Assembly: GCF_003114815.1 (NCBI RefSeq)
Contig: NZ_BFAZ01000006.1
Location: 248,001 to 312,000, forward strand
Reading direction: 5' to 3'
Length of the DNA stretch: 64,000 bases
Source: Leptospira ellinghausenii
GTDB lineage: Bacteria > Spirochaetota > Leptospiria > Leptospirales > Leptospiraceae
In this document: piece by piece, positions 30,234 to 38,809 of the stretch
Layout of the letters: each line of letters opens with the position of its first letter
Numbering within the stretch: the first letter of the stretch is position 1
Notes under the pieces: model-generated
What the model saw: only the letters and a program-made list of their open reading frames with translations
What the model was told of the DNA's origin: nothing
Database searches by the model: none
Program-made: the position numbers and the translations under genes

Positions 30234-30992
30234 ATGATAAGTTTTGAACTGAATGATGGAATCGGAATCATTCAACTTGCGATTAATGACAAGAACAGTT
30301 TTTCCAATGAGTCTTTTTTGGCATTAAAACACTCAATCCAACAAGCAAAAGATTCAAAAGCAAAAGTTGTCGTTTTAAGAAGTACTTCTGCAGGATCTTT
30401 TTCTTTAGGCCTAGATTTGACAACTGTTAGTTCAATGGATATGTCAAAAGATCTTGCTCCATTTTTAGAACTATTTTATCACAACTTAACTGAAATTTAC
30501 CAATTACCAATGCCCACCATTGCGGAAGTTTCAGGACATGCATTAGGGTATGGTGCGATGCTTGCACTCGTTTGTGATTATCGATTTGCCACTTCTGACA
30601 TTCGTTTTGGACTACCAGAAGTGAAAATTGGAATCCAAGTGCCTTCTTTTGTTTATGCACTGATGGGTGAAGCCGTTGGTTATGACTTAGCAAAACGTCA
30701 TGTATTACTCGGTGATGCTTTTAAAGCAAAGGAGTACCCTACTTTATTTGAAGAGATTTCAGAAACAGAAGATGACCTGAAAAAGAAGTCGAAGTCATTA
30801 CAAACCAAACTGAAAAAAAATTCTTACTCTGCAATGAAAGATACAAAAAAAGGAATTTTGAGTGTCCACAAACCGTTACTTGATTTAGTAAAAGAAGATG
30901 TAAAAAATACGATTGCAAGTATCCAATCACCTGATGCAAAAGAAGGGATCTCCGCCTCTGTTGAAGCCAGAAGGCCTGTGTTTACATCTTAA
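30234..30992 (+). CDS. Enoyl-CoA hydratase/isomerase (crotonase) family protein
   Basis: A 252-residue crotonase-fold protein. Oxyanion-hole regions are visible as GSFSLGLDL and SGHALGYGAMLALVCD, and the downstream catalytic-Glu position is kept in FGLPEVKIGI. The first catalytic Glu of hydratases (GGGCELA in classic enzymes) is replaced: here the segment reads GYGAMLA. That pattern is more like isomerases or other crotonase members than a standard hydratase. GAGGGA precedes the ATG and the 22-bp palindrome lies immediately upstream. It converges on marR, 4 bp away. Confidence 0.9.
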   Translation: MISFELNDGIGIIQLAINDKNSFSNESFLALKHSIQQAKDSKAKVVVLRSTSAGSFSLGLDLTTVSSMDMSKDLAPFLELFYHNLTEIYQLPMPTIAEVSGHALGYGAMLALVCDYRFATSDIRFGLPEVKIGIQVPSFVYALMGEAVGYDLAKRHVLLGDAFKAKEYPTLFEEISETEDDLKKKSKSLQTKLKKNSYSAMKDTKKGILSVHKPLLDLVKEDVKNTIASIQSPDAKEGISASVEARRPVFTS

Positions 30993-30996
30993 AAAT

Positions 30997-31458
30997 TCAA
31001 ACGATTCCCTTTCGGTCTCGGATGTGTTTATAAATTTCATCGAGGATAGGATATAAAATATCCTCGTTTTCTTTTGAAATCCCCCAGGTTTGGAGGGATA
31101 ATAATTTAGCGGAAATGGTTACGATTTTTTTCCGAATTTTTTTTCCCTCCTTTGATAGTAAAATAGCCCATTCCCTTCCATCACTAGGAGAAGGATTTCG
31201 ATCCACAAGACCTTCTTTCACCAATCGATTCACGAGCACAGTACAAGTTGGTTTTGTTTTTTCAATTGTTTTGGCAATTTGAGTCATATTGATAGGTTTC
31301 GAAGTTCGAATCAAAAACGTTAAAATTTCGAAATGAGATGTTGTTAGTCCAGGATAACCTAACTTTTCCAATTCGATGCGAACAATATCAGCAATTTCTG
31401 AACTGATACGATCAAAATAACGAACGGAGCGAAACCGTTTAGGAAGTTCTCTTGGCAT
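30997..31458 (-). CDS. MarR-family transcriptional regulator
   Basis: A 153-residue winged-helix regulator: SHFEILTFLIRTSKPINMTQIAKTIEKTKPTCTVLVNRL forms the helix-turn-helix (split here across 31240-31370) and VDRNPSPSDGREWAILLS is the wing with the conserved D-R. MarR proteins bind palindromes as dimers and often respond to small aromatic or acyl ligands. It is the last gene of the thiolase-GT9-pepP operon and faces the crotonase, whose leader carries a perfect 22-bp palindrome; regulation of that gene is a reasonable inference. Confidence 0.92.
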   Translation of the reverse strand: MPRELPKRFRSVRYFDRISSEIADIVRIELEKLGYPGLTTSHFEILTFLIRTSKPINMTQIAKTIEKTKPTCTVLVNRLVKEGLVDRNPSPSDGREWAILLSKEGKKIRKKIVTISAKLLSLQTWGISKENEDILYPILDEIYKHIRDRKGIV

Positions 31459-31475
31459 GATCCGAACTAAAATCG

Positions 31476-32795
31476 TTACACTTTCAGAGATTCGATTTCT
31501 GAAATTTCCTTCGGAATGGACTCTGTTAAGTTGATAGGCGTTTTACCATTAATGAGAATGTCATCTTCAATACGGATCCCTATCCCACGAAACTCTTTTG
31601 GAATTGATTCATCATTTGGATCAAAATACAATCCTGGTTCTACAGTAACCACTTGCCCGTCTTTTAAAGGCCTTGATTTACCTTCTAAAAAGTATCTTCC
31701 CACATCATGAACATCCATACCCAAATAATGTCCCGTGCGATGCATATAAAACTTCTTATAGGTTTCTTTTTCTAATATTTCATCCAGATTCCCTTTTAAA
31801 AATCCCATTTCACGAAGGCAGTCTGATAAAAATCGAACTGTTTTTTCATGGACTTCATTAAACGGAATTCCTGCGACCGAATGTTGGATTGCATTTTTTT
31901 GTGCATACAATACTACTTCATAAATCATCTTTTGTGATTCGGAAAATTTTTTACCAACAGGGAAAACTCGCGTCACATCAGCCGTATAATAATTCCATTC
32001 CGCACCTGAATCAACTAGAACCAAATCTCCATCCGAAAGTTTGTCATCATTGTTTACATAGTGCAGAATGCATGCATTTTTGCCAGATGCTACAATATGT
32101 CCATACCCTCCACCAATTGAGCCATACTTTAAGTATTCTTGTTCGAGTAACGCCTCCAGCTCATATTCGTACATACCAGGTTTACTTTCTCGCATGATCC
32201 GCATATGTCCAAGTTTGGTGATTTCTGCTGCATTTTTCAGAATTTGGATTTCTTCTTTTGATTTGGTGAGACGTTCTTCATGTAAAAAATTGGGATGTTC
32301 AATTCGATGTGGTCCAAATTTCCCTTCTCTTGCTCTTTCTGATAGATTTTTACATTCTAATAAAAGTTCACGGTCTCTATCTGGGTTTTCACCAAAAAAA
32401 TAATATAATGTATGATTTCCTATTAAAATTGCTGATTTCTGTTTTTCCCAATCAGTTAAATCATAAACAAAATTCAAACCTAACATCGATTTGATTTTAT
32501 CTTTTCCTAATCGAATCCCAGTCCAAATCTCTCTCTCTTTGTCCTTTGGCAAACAAAACATACCAACAGCTTCGGATGTTACGATCAAAATTGAATCTTC
32601 TTCTTTAATCCCAGTTAGATAATAAAAATCAGAGTTTTGTCTAAACTTATACTCTACATCACGGTTACGAATTTTATGATTCGCCGCAAAAAGAATCAGA
32701 ATTTCTCCATTTTTTAATCTTTTCTGAACTTTAGAGATTCTTTTTTGATACGTATCAGCATCATATTCTTTGGATTTTAAATGCGGTTGTTTCAT
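31476..32795 (-). CDS. pepP: Xaa-Pro aminopeptidase (M24B)
   Basis: Removes N-terminal residues preceding proline using a dinuclear metal site. The 439-residue protein has an N-terminal AMP_N domain (FRQNSDFYYLTG) and a pita-bread catalytic domain with metal ligands in DGDLVLVDSGAEW, TADVTRVFP, HRTGHYLGMDVHDVG, VTVEPGLYF and GIRIEDD. It overlaps the upstream glycosyltransferase by ATGA and precedes marR by 17 bp. Confidence 0.94.
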   Translation of the reverse strand: MKQPHLKSKEYDADTYQKRISKVQKRLKNGEILILFAANHKIRNRDVEYKFRQNSDFYYLTGIKEEDSILIVTSEAVGMFCLPKDKEREIWTGIRLGKDKIKSMLGLNFVYDLTDWEKQKSAILIGNHTLYYFFGENPDRDRELLLECKNLSERAREGKFGPHRIEHPNFLHEERLTKSKEEIQILKNAAEITKLGHMRIMRESKPGMYEYELEALLEQEYLKYGSIGGGYGHIVASGKNACILHYVNNDDKLSDGDLVLVDSGAEWNYYTADVTRVFPVGKKFSESQKMIYEVVLYAQKNAIQHSVAGIPFNEVHEKTVRFLSDCLREMGFLKGNLDEILEKETYKKFYMHRTGHYLGMDVHDVGRYFLEGKSRPLKDGQVVTVEPGLYFDPNDESIPKEFRGIGIRIEDDILINGKTPINLTESIPKEISEIESLKV

Positions 32796-33853
32796 GTTTT
32801 AATCACTTCCTCAAGTGCTTCAAAAATGCGAACGGGGTTTTGGTCTAACATACAACGAAAATGACCTTCTGGACAAATCCTTCCACCGTGAATTCCACAG
32901 GGTCTACAATTTAGACCATTCACTTGCATAATTCGATGTTTGTCAGACAAACTTCCATAACCAAATTCTGGAATTGTTGCGCCGTAGATCATAACTGTAG
33001 GTGTATTAAACGCAGAAGCAAAATGAATGGGACTCGAATCATTTGAAATGATGGCTGTTGCATTTTGGATCCAAACCATTAGTTCTTTTAAACTTGTTTG
33101 ACCTACTAAAGAAAGTAACCTCTCTCTTTCTTTGATTTCCAAAGGTTCTGTTTTCATCATTCGAAAGATTTGATCGTGGATTTCTAGATCTGCCTTACTT
33201 CCAATGAGAATCACCGATTCATTTCTTTTTCTCAAAATCTGTGTGATCACACTCACAAATTTTTCTTCTGGCATCCGTTTTGTTTCCCATAAAGAAGAGG
33301 GAGCAATTAAAATGTAACCTGTTTCGTTTTTGAGAAGTTTTGACCGTTTGGAAAGATAGGAAGAATTGTCTTCTTCACTTGGATATAAATAGGGCCTTCG
33401 TTCCCTTCCTGTTGGGAAATCATAGGGTTCAAACAAAAGTGAAAATAATTTTTCCACCTCGTGTGGGCCTTGTTTTGGCCTTGGAACCAACTTAGTATGC
33501 AAAAAGGAAAATCCAGATTCTTTGTAGCCAATCCGAATGGTTGCCTTTGTGAAAAAAGAAATCAAACTAGAACGATAAGAAAAATGGGGAGAATACACTT
33601 TATCGAATTTTTCTTTTCTTAATCTTTGGATGAATTTTAAGAAAAAAAATGGATTTTTTTTGATTTTCTTTTTATCAAGACACCAAACTTGCGTTATATC
33701 AGGATTATGCTCTAAAACTGATTCTGTACCTAAATTGACTAACACATGGATTTCGCTTTCCTTGTGTTCCATTTTCACAGCGTGGAAAAAGGAGGTAGAG
33801 AGGATTAAATCGCCAAGGAAAGCGGTTTGGATGATGAGGATTTTTTCAGGCAT
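32792..33853 (-). CDS. Glycosyltransferase family 9 (heptosyltransferase II-like)
   Basis: A 353-residue GT-B fold enzyme. The N-terminus ILIIQTAFLGDLILSTSF and the donor-site signature ISNDSSPIHFASAFNTPTV are typical of ADP-heptose:LPS heptosyltransferases, and the cysteine-rich tail (NCRPCGIHGGRICPEGHFRC) is common in this family. It probably adds a sugar to the LPS core on the cytoplasmic face. It starts one base into the thiolase stop (TGATG) and overlaps pepP by ATGA. The exact sugar and acceptor are unknown. Confidence 0.9.
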   Translation of the reverse strand: MPEKILIIQTAFLGDLILSTSFFHAVKMEHKESEIHVLVNLGTESVLEHNPDITQVWCLDKKKIKKNPFFFLKFIQRLRKEKFDKVYSPHFSYRSSLISFFTKATIRIGYKESGFSFLHTKLVPRPKQGPHEVEKLFSLLFEPYDFPTGRERRPYLYPSEEDNSSYLSKRSKLLKNETGYILIAPSSLWETKRMPEEKFVSVITQILRKRNESVILIGSKADLEIHDQIFRMMKTEPLEIKERERLLSLVGQTSLKELMVWIQNATAIISNDSSPIHFASAFNTPTVMIYGATIPEFGYGSLSDKHRIMQVNGLNCRPCGIHGGRICPEGHFRCMLDQNPVRIFEALEEVIKT

Positions 33854-34953
33854 CAGACTCTTTCTAATATCGACACAAAGTTGTTTGTAGCTAGTCCACC
33901 TATACTTTGTGCTACTGCCAACCGCTTTTCAGGCCATTCAGAAAAGAACCTACAAAGTTCCACAATTTGAGCAAGTCCCGATGCCCCTACGGGGTGACCC
34001 CGGGATTTAAGACCACCGGAAGCATTGATCGGTAATTTGCCCTTTGGGTGTGTGAGACCCGCCTTTACCTGGAATAAGGCCTCTCCGCGTTTGAAAAATC
34101 CAGCGTCTTCGGCACCCACAAGTTCAAAAGGGGTAAATGCATCGTGTAACTCCGCAAAATGGATGTCATTTGGTCCCACTCCTGCCTCTTCATAGGCCTT
34201 GGCAAATGCAATCCGATTGGCTAAAAAACTGGGTTCTGCACTCGTAAGAAAAGGAGACAAACCAGATCCCATTCCTTTGACACACACTGCACTAGGTTCT
34301 TTCGATAAAATGAGAGCAGCAGACCCATCAGATAAGGGTGAGATGTCATAAAGCCCCAGGGGACTTGAAATCTTTGGTTGGTTTTTGTATTCTTCCAGAG
34401 TTAGATTTTTTTTGATATGTGCCTTTGGATTCTGTAACCCATTGTCATGCAGTTTTTTAGCAATGGCAAACAAATCCTCTGCCTCATACCCATACTCATG
34501 TAGGTATTGATTTGTGATCATGGCACCACCTTGTGCCATTGACATTCCCAGTTTGCGTTGTGAATCAGAAAGGACAGAACCTAACAATAAATTACTTTCT
34601 TCTCGGTTCAGTTGTGACATGAGTTCTGTTGCAATCACAAGACCATGATCAAACCGACCACTGAGAATCAAATTCACTCCCAACTGGAAGGCCGCCGCAC
34701 CGGAAGAGGATGCAGTTTCCATTCGGATGGAATATAGATCCTTCAGTCCTAACCTAGCGGCAATTTTTGCTGAAAGGTGAAATTCCTGATTATAGGAATC
34801 AGGTGAAAAACTTGCATAGATGATGAATTGAATTTTGTGAGATTGAAACTCATGTACAGATTGTTTTGCGGTAAGAGAGGACAAATCGAGTTGTGATCCT
34901 TTGTGTTTACCAAATACACTCATTGATGGATTGTGAATGTAAACTTTCTTCAT
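33853..34953 (-). CDS. Thiolase-like protein lacking the acylated cysteine
   Basis: A 366-residue thiolase-fold protein of the SCP2/acetyl-CoA acetyltransferase type. The C-terminal GGLKSRGHPVGASG and the ELHDAFTPFE motif are conserved. At the nucleophile position, where thiolases have A-C-A-S-G, the sequence reads A-S-S-S-G (residues 81-85), confirmed from the DNA. Normal thiolysis or condensation through a cysteinyl-acyl intermediate is therefore not expected. Some SCP2-like thiolase homologues act as structural partners or CoA-binding proteins. It heads an operon with GT9, pepP and marR. Confidence 0.82.
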   Translation of the reverse strand: MKKVYIHNPSMSVFGKHKGSQLDLSSLTAKQSVHEFQSHKIQFIIYASFSPDSYNQEFHLSAKIAARLGLKDLYSIRMETASSSGAAAFQLGVNLILSGRFDHGLVIATELMSQLNREESNLLLGSVLSDSQRKLGMSMAQGGAMITNQYLHEYGYEAEDLFAIAKKLHDNGLQNPKAHIKKNLTLEEYKNQPKISSPLGLYDISPLSDGSAALILSKEPSAVCVKGMGSGLSPFLTSAEPSFLANRIAFAKAYEEAGVGPNDIHFAELHDAFTPFELVGAEDAGFFKRGEALFQVKAGLTHPKGKLPINASGGLKSRGHPVGASGLAQIVELCRFFSEWPEKRLAVAQSIGGLATNNFVSILERV

Positions 34954-35031
34954 TCGAATATAGTTTCCGCTTGCCTATTCTATGAAAACCAATTATCTTT
35001 CCAATTGAACCGAGAATTTGAGGTTACCCAT

Positions 35032-35508
35032 ATGAAGGGAAAAAAAGAAGTAATCGACATATTAGCAGAAGTTCTATCTGCGGAACTCACAGCCATCAAT
35101 CAGTATTTCATTCACGCAAAATTATGCAAAAACTGGGGATACATGGAACTTGCCGAGTATCTTAGAAAAGAATCCATCGAAGAAATGAAACATGCTGACG
35201 AAATCATGGAACGGATTCTCTATTTTGATGGTATTCCTGACTTACAAAAGTACATGAAAATCAATGTAGGCCAAACCGTTCCTGAGATGTTACAACATGA
35301 CTTACAATTGGAATACAATGCTGTAGAACGATTGAACCGTGGGATTGATATCTGTGTGGCAAGTAAAGACAATGGAACAAGAGAACTTTTGGAAAAAATA
35401 CTAGTCTCTGAAGAAGAACACATTGATTGGATTGAGACTCAAGTTTCGCTCATTGAATCCATTGGTTTACAAAACTATTTGGCTCAAAAATTAGGAGATT
35501 CGGAATAA
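35032..35508 (+). CDS. bfr: Bacterioferritin
   Basis: A 24-mer iron-storage protein of the canonical 158 residues from the ATG at 35032; the frame extends upstream to 34933, but the extension has no family similarity. All six ferroxidase ligands are at their standard positions (E18, E51, H54, E94, E127, H130), and the haem ligand M52 is present. It therefore should oxidise and store Fe(II) and bind haem at the dimer interface. Its final codons overlap the apparent AUA start of the next gene. Confidence 0.96.
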   Translation: MKGKKEVIDILAEVLSAELTAINQYFIHAKLCKNWGYMELAEYLRKESIEEMKHADEIMERILYFDGIPDLQKYMKINVGQTVPEMLQHDLQLEYNAVERLNRGIDICVASKDNGTRELLEKILVSEEEHIDWIETQVSLIESIGLQNYLAQKLGDSE

Positions 35509-36638
35509 AACCTACACATCCCACCTATCATGCCATTTGCGGAGAAGGACTTTCTCCGCTTTTGGAAACAGAAATCCAATCCTTTCATCTTAAAATCAGC
35601 AATAACAATCGTGGTGGAATTTTTTTCTCGGGCAAAAAAGAGGATGTGATCCAATTTGCCATCCATACCAAATTTGCCTCTCGTGTGAATTTGCAACTCC
35701 TTCATGACAATGCGCAAAACTACGACGAATTTTATACCAAAACATCCGAGATCCCATGGGAAAAATACATTGGACCCAATGTTAGTTTTCGCATTGATGC
35801 GGAAACCAAAGACAAATTAAAAAATTCAGAATTCACGATGCATCGGACGAAGGATGCGATCCTTGACCGACTTCGTGCGAAAAAAGTCCCTCTACCCGAA
35901 ATTGAAAAACGATCAGCTGATATTACAATTGTTGTCAGGTCACATACTGATCGATTCAGCGTCGAACTTTCGTTATCCGGCGATCCCGTAGGACGACGAG
36001 GTTACAGACTCCATGCAGGAAATGCACCTGTGAGAGAACCCATTGCACAAGCAATGCTCGAGATGTCTGATTGGAAGGAAGGGGAAACTTTAGTCGACCC
36101 AATGTGCGGATCGGGGACAGTTCTTATCGAAGCTGCACTCAGAGAACGCCTGTTTGGTGAAATTAATAGATTCCTTTTTGCAGAATCCCCTATTTTCCAA
36201 ACTTTATTTCCAACTTATGTTTTCTCAGAACGTAAAAAGGAAAACCCAACTTCTCCTCATCTTTTTGGATTTGATATAGACCCAGAAGCCATACGCATTG
36301 CAAAAGAAAATGCCTATGAAGCGGGAGTGGAAGATTTTATCAAATTTGAAGTTGCGGATTGTTTAACACTTAAAAATACATTTGGAACCCAAGGCCATTT
36401 GGTCACAAACCCTCCTTATGGTGACCGTATCGGAAAACCAATGGAAGATCTACGTGAGATGTACTTTCAGTTTGGCCGAGTTTTAAAAAACGAATTTGGC
36501 GGGTGGAAATTTACAGTTTTATGTGCTGATTTTTCACTCCTTGGAAAATTCGGTTTAAAGGAAAACAAACACATCACACTCAAACATGCAAATTTAAAGG
36601 CAAAAATCGTAGATTATGAATTACGAGGGGGGAAATGA
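35505..36638 (+). CDS. rlmL: THUMP-domain 23S rRNA (guanine-N2)-methyltransferase, RlmL-like
   Basis: Predicted m2G methyltransferase with an N-terminal THUMP region and a C-terminal Rossmann domain (DPMCGSGTVLIEAAL, then TNPPYGDRIG). The reading frame carries the conserved family opening YHAICGEGLSPLLETE, which aligns with FASTARGLEELLKTE of E. coli RlmL, and lies upstream of the only conventional start (TTG 35562). No ATG, GTG or TTG precedes it in frame. An AGGAG at 35493-35497 points to ATA at 35505, which overlaps the bfr stop (ATAA). I take this AUA as the likely start, giving 377 residues. A sequencing error (ATGA) is possible. Confidence 0.85.
   Translation: MKPTHPTYHAICGEGLSPLLETEIQSFHLKISNNNRGGIFFSGKKEDVIQFAIHTKFASRVNLQLLHDNAQNYDEFYTKTSEIPWEKYIGPNVSFRIDAETKDKLKNSEFTMHRTKDAILDRLRAKKVPLPEIEKRSADITIVVRSHTDRFSVELSLSGDPVGRRGYRLHAGNAPVREPIAQAMLEMSDWKEGETLVDPMCGSGTVLIEAALRERLFGEINRFLFAESPIFQTLFPTYVFSERKKENPTSPHLFGFDIDPEAIRIAKENAYEAGVEDFIKFEVADCLTLKNTFGTQGHLVTNPPYGDRIGKPMEDLREMYFQFGRVLKNEFGGWKFTVLCADFSLLGKFGLKENKHITLKHANLKAKIVDYELRGGK
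35539..35559 (+). repeat. 8-bp perfect hairpin near the rlmL start
   Basis: GCGGAGAA and TTCTCCGC flank a 5-nt loop within early rlmL codons. It lies between the putative AUA start (35505) and the TTG at 35562. It could affect early elongation or initiation, or be coincidental coding sequence. Confidence 0.55.
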
Positions 36639-37804
36639 AATCAAAGGACATTTTAAGTCGTGTTTTTGAAATCACAAGAGATCCAAGAGATGGACTACTC
36701 TTCTTAAAAGAATTCCAATCCCTTTCTCCCGAATCTTTTGCCATTCTATATGCTGATTCCGAAACCATCTTTGAAAGTTCCGAGGCTTTATTTTCTGACT
36801 TAAAACTCCTCTACCAGTTGGATTTATTTCCGTTTGTTGTGTTGGAAGAGGATAGTTTCCAATACTTAAAAGTTTTTTTCCCACTCGAACAAATGGGAGC
36901 CAATCCAAACGATGAAAAGACATTAGGTTTTTCTTATGAAATCATCGCAAGAGAAGAACCACTTCGTGAATCGGTTAAAACTTCCATTCAAAAGAAAAAA
37001 ATCCCCATCCTACTTTGGAACGATGAAATTGAAAAACTTGAATCCGTCTTAGATCGATGTAGGGCAATTTTACATTCATCAAAAGTGATCTATGTGTCCA
37101 TCGATGGTCCATTCAAAGATCCAAATTCTGGAAAAGTAAAATCAATCCTACAAATGGAAAATACCTTTCCTGTTCCTAGTGGAGTCACTATTACCGAAAG
37201 CCAAAAAGAATTCATCCAACTTTCAGAGGCAATGCTTTCCAAAATTGAGGATCCAAAATTCAGTATTGTTCTCACTTCACCATTCACATTGTTAACGGAA
37301 CTTTTTACAGTAAAGGGAAGTGGAACACTTGTAAAACGGAAAAACAAAATCCATAAGTTCGAATCCACTGATGGTGTGGATATGGTGCGTCTCTTTCGTT
37401 TGATTGAAGAATCATTTGGGAAAAAACTAAAACCAGATTTTTTTCAAAGTAAGTTTGATGTATTATTTTTGGAAGAATCCTATCGGGCCTGTGCTTGGAT
37501 GCAAAAAACCGAATACGGTTATTTATTATCAAAATTTGCAGTCAATGGTGTGGCACGTGGTGCAGGTGTTGGCCGAGACATATGGGACCAAATCTTAGAA
37601 CATTGTAGTCCTCTTTTTTGGCGGAGTAAACCTGACAATACAATTAATAAATGGTATATGTCAATCGCACAAGGCATAGAAAAGGACAGTTCTTGGTATT
37701 ATTATTGGCTCGGTGTGGACCAATCACTCATCCCTGGAATCATATCTCTTCTTAAATCCCAACCAGAAGACTTTGGATTACCAAATCCATCCTCGGATGT
37801 ATAA
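36635..37804 (+). CDS. N-acetylglutamate synthase-like GNAT protein with kinase-like N-terminus
   Basis: A 389-residue protein. The C-terminal half matches the NAT domain of vertebrate-type and xanthomonad NAGS/NAGK proteins: GSGTLVKR, LIEESFGKKLK, SYRACAWM, YLLSKFAV, ARGAGVGRDIW, LFWRSK and NKWYMSIAQG. The N-terminal half lies where an acetylglutamate-kinase-like domain sits in those enzymes but lacks clear kinase motifs. The likely reaction is acetyl transfer from acetyl-CoA to glutamate, the first step of arginine synthesis. It is coupled to rlmL by ATGA. Assignment is by motif recognition. Confidence 0.72.
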   Translation: MKSKDILSRVFEITRDPRDGLLFLKEFQSLSPESFAILYADSETIFESSEALFSDLKLLYQLDLFPFVVLEEDSFQYLKVFFPLEQMGANPNDEKTLGFSYEIIAREEPLRESVKTSIQKKKIPILLWNDEIEKLESVLDRCRAILHSSKVIYVSIDGPFKDPNSGKVKSILQMENTFPVPSGVTITESQKEFIQLSEAMLSKIEDPKFSIVLTSPFTLLTELFTVKGSGTLVKRKNKIHKFESTDGVDMVRLFRLIEESFGKKLKPDFFQSKFDVLFLEESYRACAWMQKTEYGYLLSKFAVNGVARGAGVGRDIWDQILEHCSPLFWRSKPDNTINKWYMSIAQGIEKDSSWYYYWLGVDQSLIPGIISLLKSQPEDFGLPNPSSDV

Positions 37805-37805
37805 A

Positions 37806-38144
37806 ATGAAACTAATTTTTGATGGAGAATGTTCCTTTTGTAATCAATTGGCTCACTCTTTGCAAAATCGATCCATCCAACCAATCGAGATTGTTTCTTA
37901 CCATACATTGTCTGAAGAGGAATTAAATAAAATCCATCCTCAATTAACAAGGGATAAATGCAAAGGAGAAGTACAAATCATCCAAGATGGGAATCGCTTC
38001 CCTGGTTTTTTTGGAGTTCGAGTTTTGTTATGGAATGTAAGATTGTTTCGGTATTTTGTTTGGATTCTATATTTGCCACTATTTCCTTTTTTAGGAATGT
38101 TTGTGATGATGATTCTAAAAAAATTTAAGAAATCATTTGTTTAG
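37806..38144 (+). CDS. DCC-family (DUF393) thiol-disulfide oxidoreductase-like protein
   Basis: A 112-residue protein from the ATG at 37806, one base after the stop of the NAGS-like gene. It opens MKLIFDGECSFCNQLA, the DxxCxxC motif that names the DCC family, and continues with a GVRVLLWNVRLFRY segment and a hydrophobic C-terminal stretch (YFVWILYLPLFPFLGMFVMM is one helix-like block). DCC proteins are thioredoxin-like, but the partner is usually unknown. The stop overlaps the convergent haem-oxygenase-like gene by 4 bp. Confidence 0.85.
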   Translation: MKLIFDGECSFCNQLAHSLQNRSIQPIEIVSYHTLSEEELNKIHPQLTRDKCKGEVQIIQDGNRFPGFFGVRVLLWNVRLFRYFVWILYLPLFPFLGMFVMMILKKFKKSFV

Positions 38145-38809
38145 AGTTTCACTTCATCCAAACGAGACAATCCTAAATAAAAATCTTCCCTTGCATCCAA
38201 TGCCAATCGGTTCCCTTCCATCACTTGTTTTTTAGATTCCTCTGTAAAACAAACAGTTTCAATCAGATCAAACAAGCGTTTGCTATGCCCTTCGTCTGCA
38301 TCCAAATTTACCTGAAAAAACTTTCCTTCTGGTAAATTTAATTCTTTTTTCAATTGGTGGTAAGCGTTCGCAATCTGTGAATACTCCAATTTGAGTAAGT
38401 ATTCGTTGGCAGGTCCAAGAGCTCCTAATCCATAATAAAATCCTAAATCAATTACCGATCTCATTTTCTCTAAATAGGTTTTTGTTTCAGGTAAAATTTG
38501 ATGTGCTGAAAAATCGAACCCAAGTTGTTCTAAAAAATTTGTTAGTATCGATACATGTGTCTCGGAGATTTTACCTTCTCCCAACTCTTCCCAAATATTT
38601 TCAACAAGGACTATTTTGGCATTTTGGTCTCTAGTATTGGCAGCTACTAACAAAAACCAATCAACAAAACCAATGGATACAAAGTATTCTTGGCTAAGCC
38701 AAAGTATTAAATCATCGAAAGTCATTTTAATGTTTCTTTCTTTTAGCCACTTTGCTTGTAAAACAGAATGTGTTTCCACTTCCCTTTTTAACATTCCAAT
38801 GAGATTCAT
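38141..38809 (-). CDS. Haem-oxygenase-like diiron enzyme (CADD/BesC-like superfamily)
   Basis: A 222-residue all-helical protein of the TenA/PqqC/HDO superfamily. By alignment of spacing with CADD, the metal ligands would be E78 and H85 (GEGKISETH), E136 (GPANEY), then residues 168, 172 and 175 in FFQVNLDADEGH. D172 and H175 are kept, but the usual first His of HxxxDxxH is Asn168. It may bind metal differently or use an alternative ligand. It is the third gene of a tightly coupled operon with an ATP-grasp ligase and a KamA-like enzyme. The reaction is unknown; related enzymes fragment or oxidise amino acids. Confidence 0.8.
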   Translation of the reverse strand: MNLIGMLKREVETHSVLQAKWLKERNIKMTFDDLILWLSQEYFVSIGFVDWFLLVAANTRDQNAKIVLVENIWEELGEGKISETHVSILTNFLEQLGFDFSAHQILPETKTYLEKMRSVIDLGFYYGLGALGPANEYLLKLEYSQIANAYHQLKKELNLPEGKFFQVNLDADEGHSKRLFDLIETVCFTEESKKQVMEGNRLALDAREDFYLGLSRLDEVKL

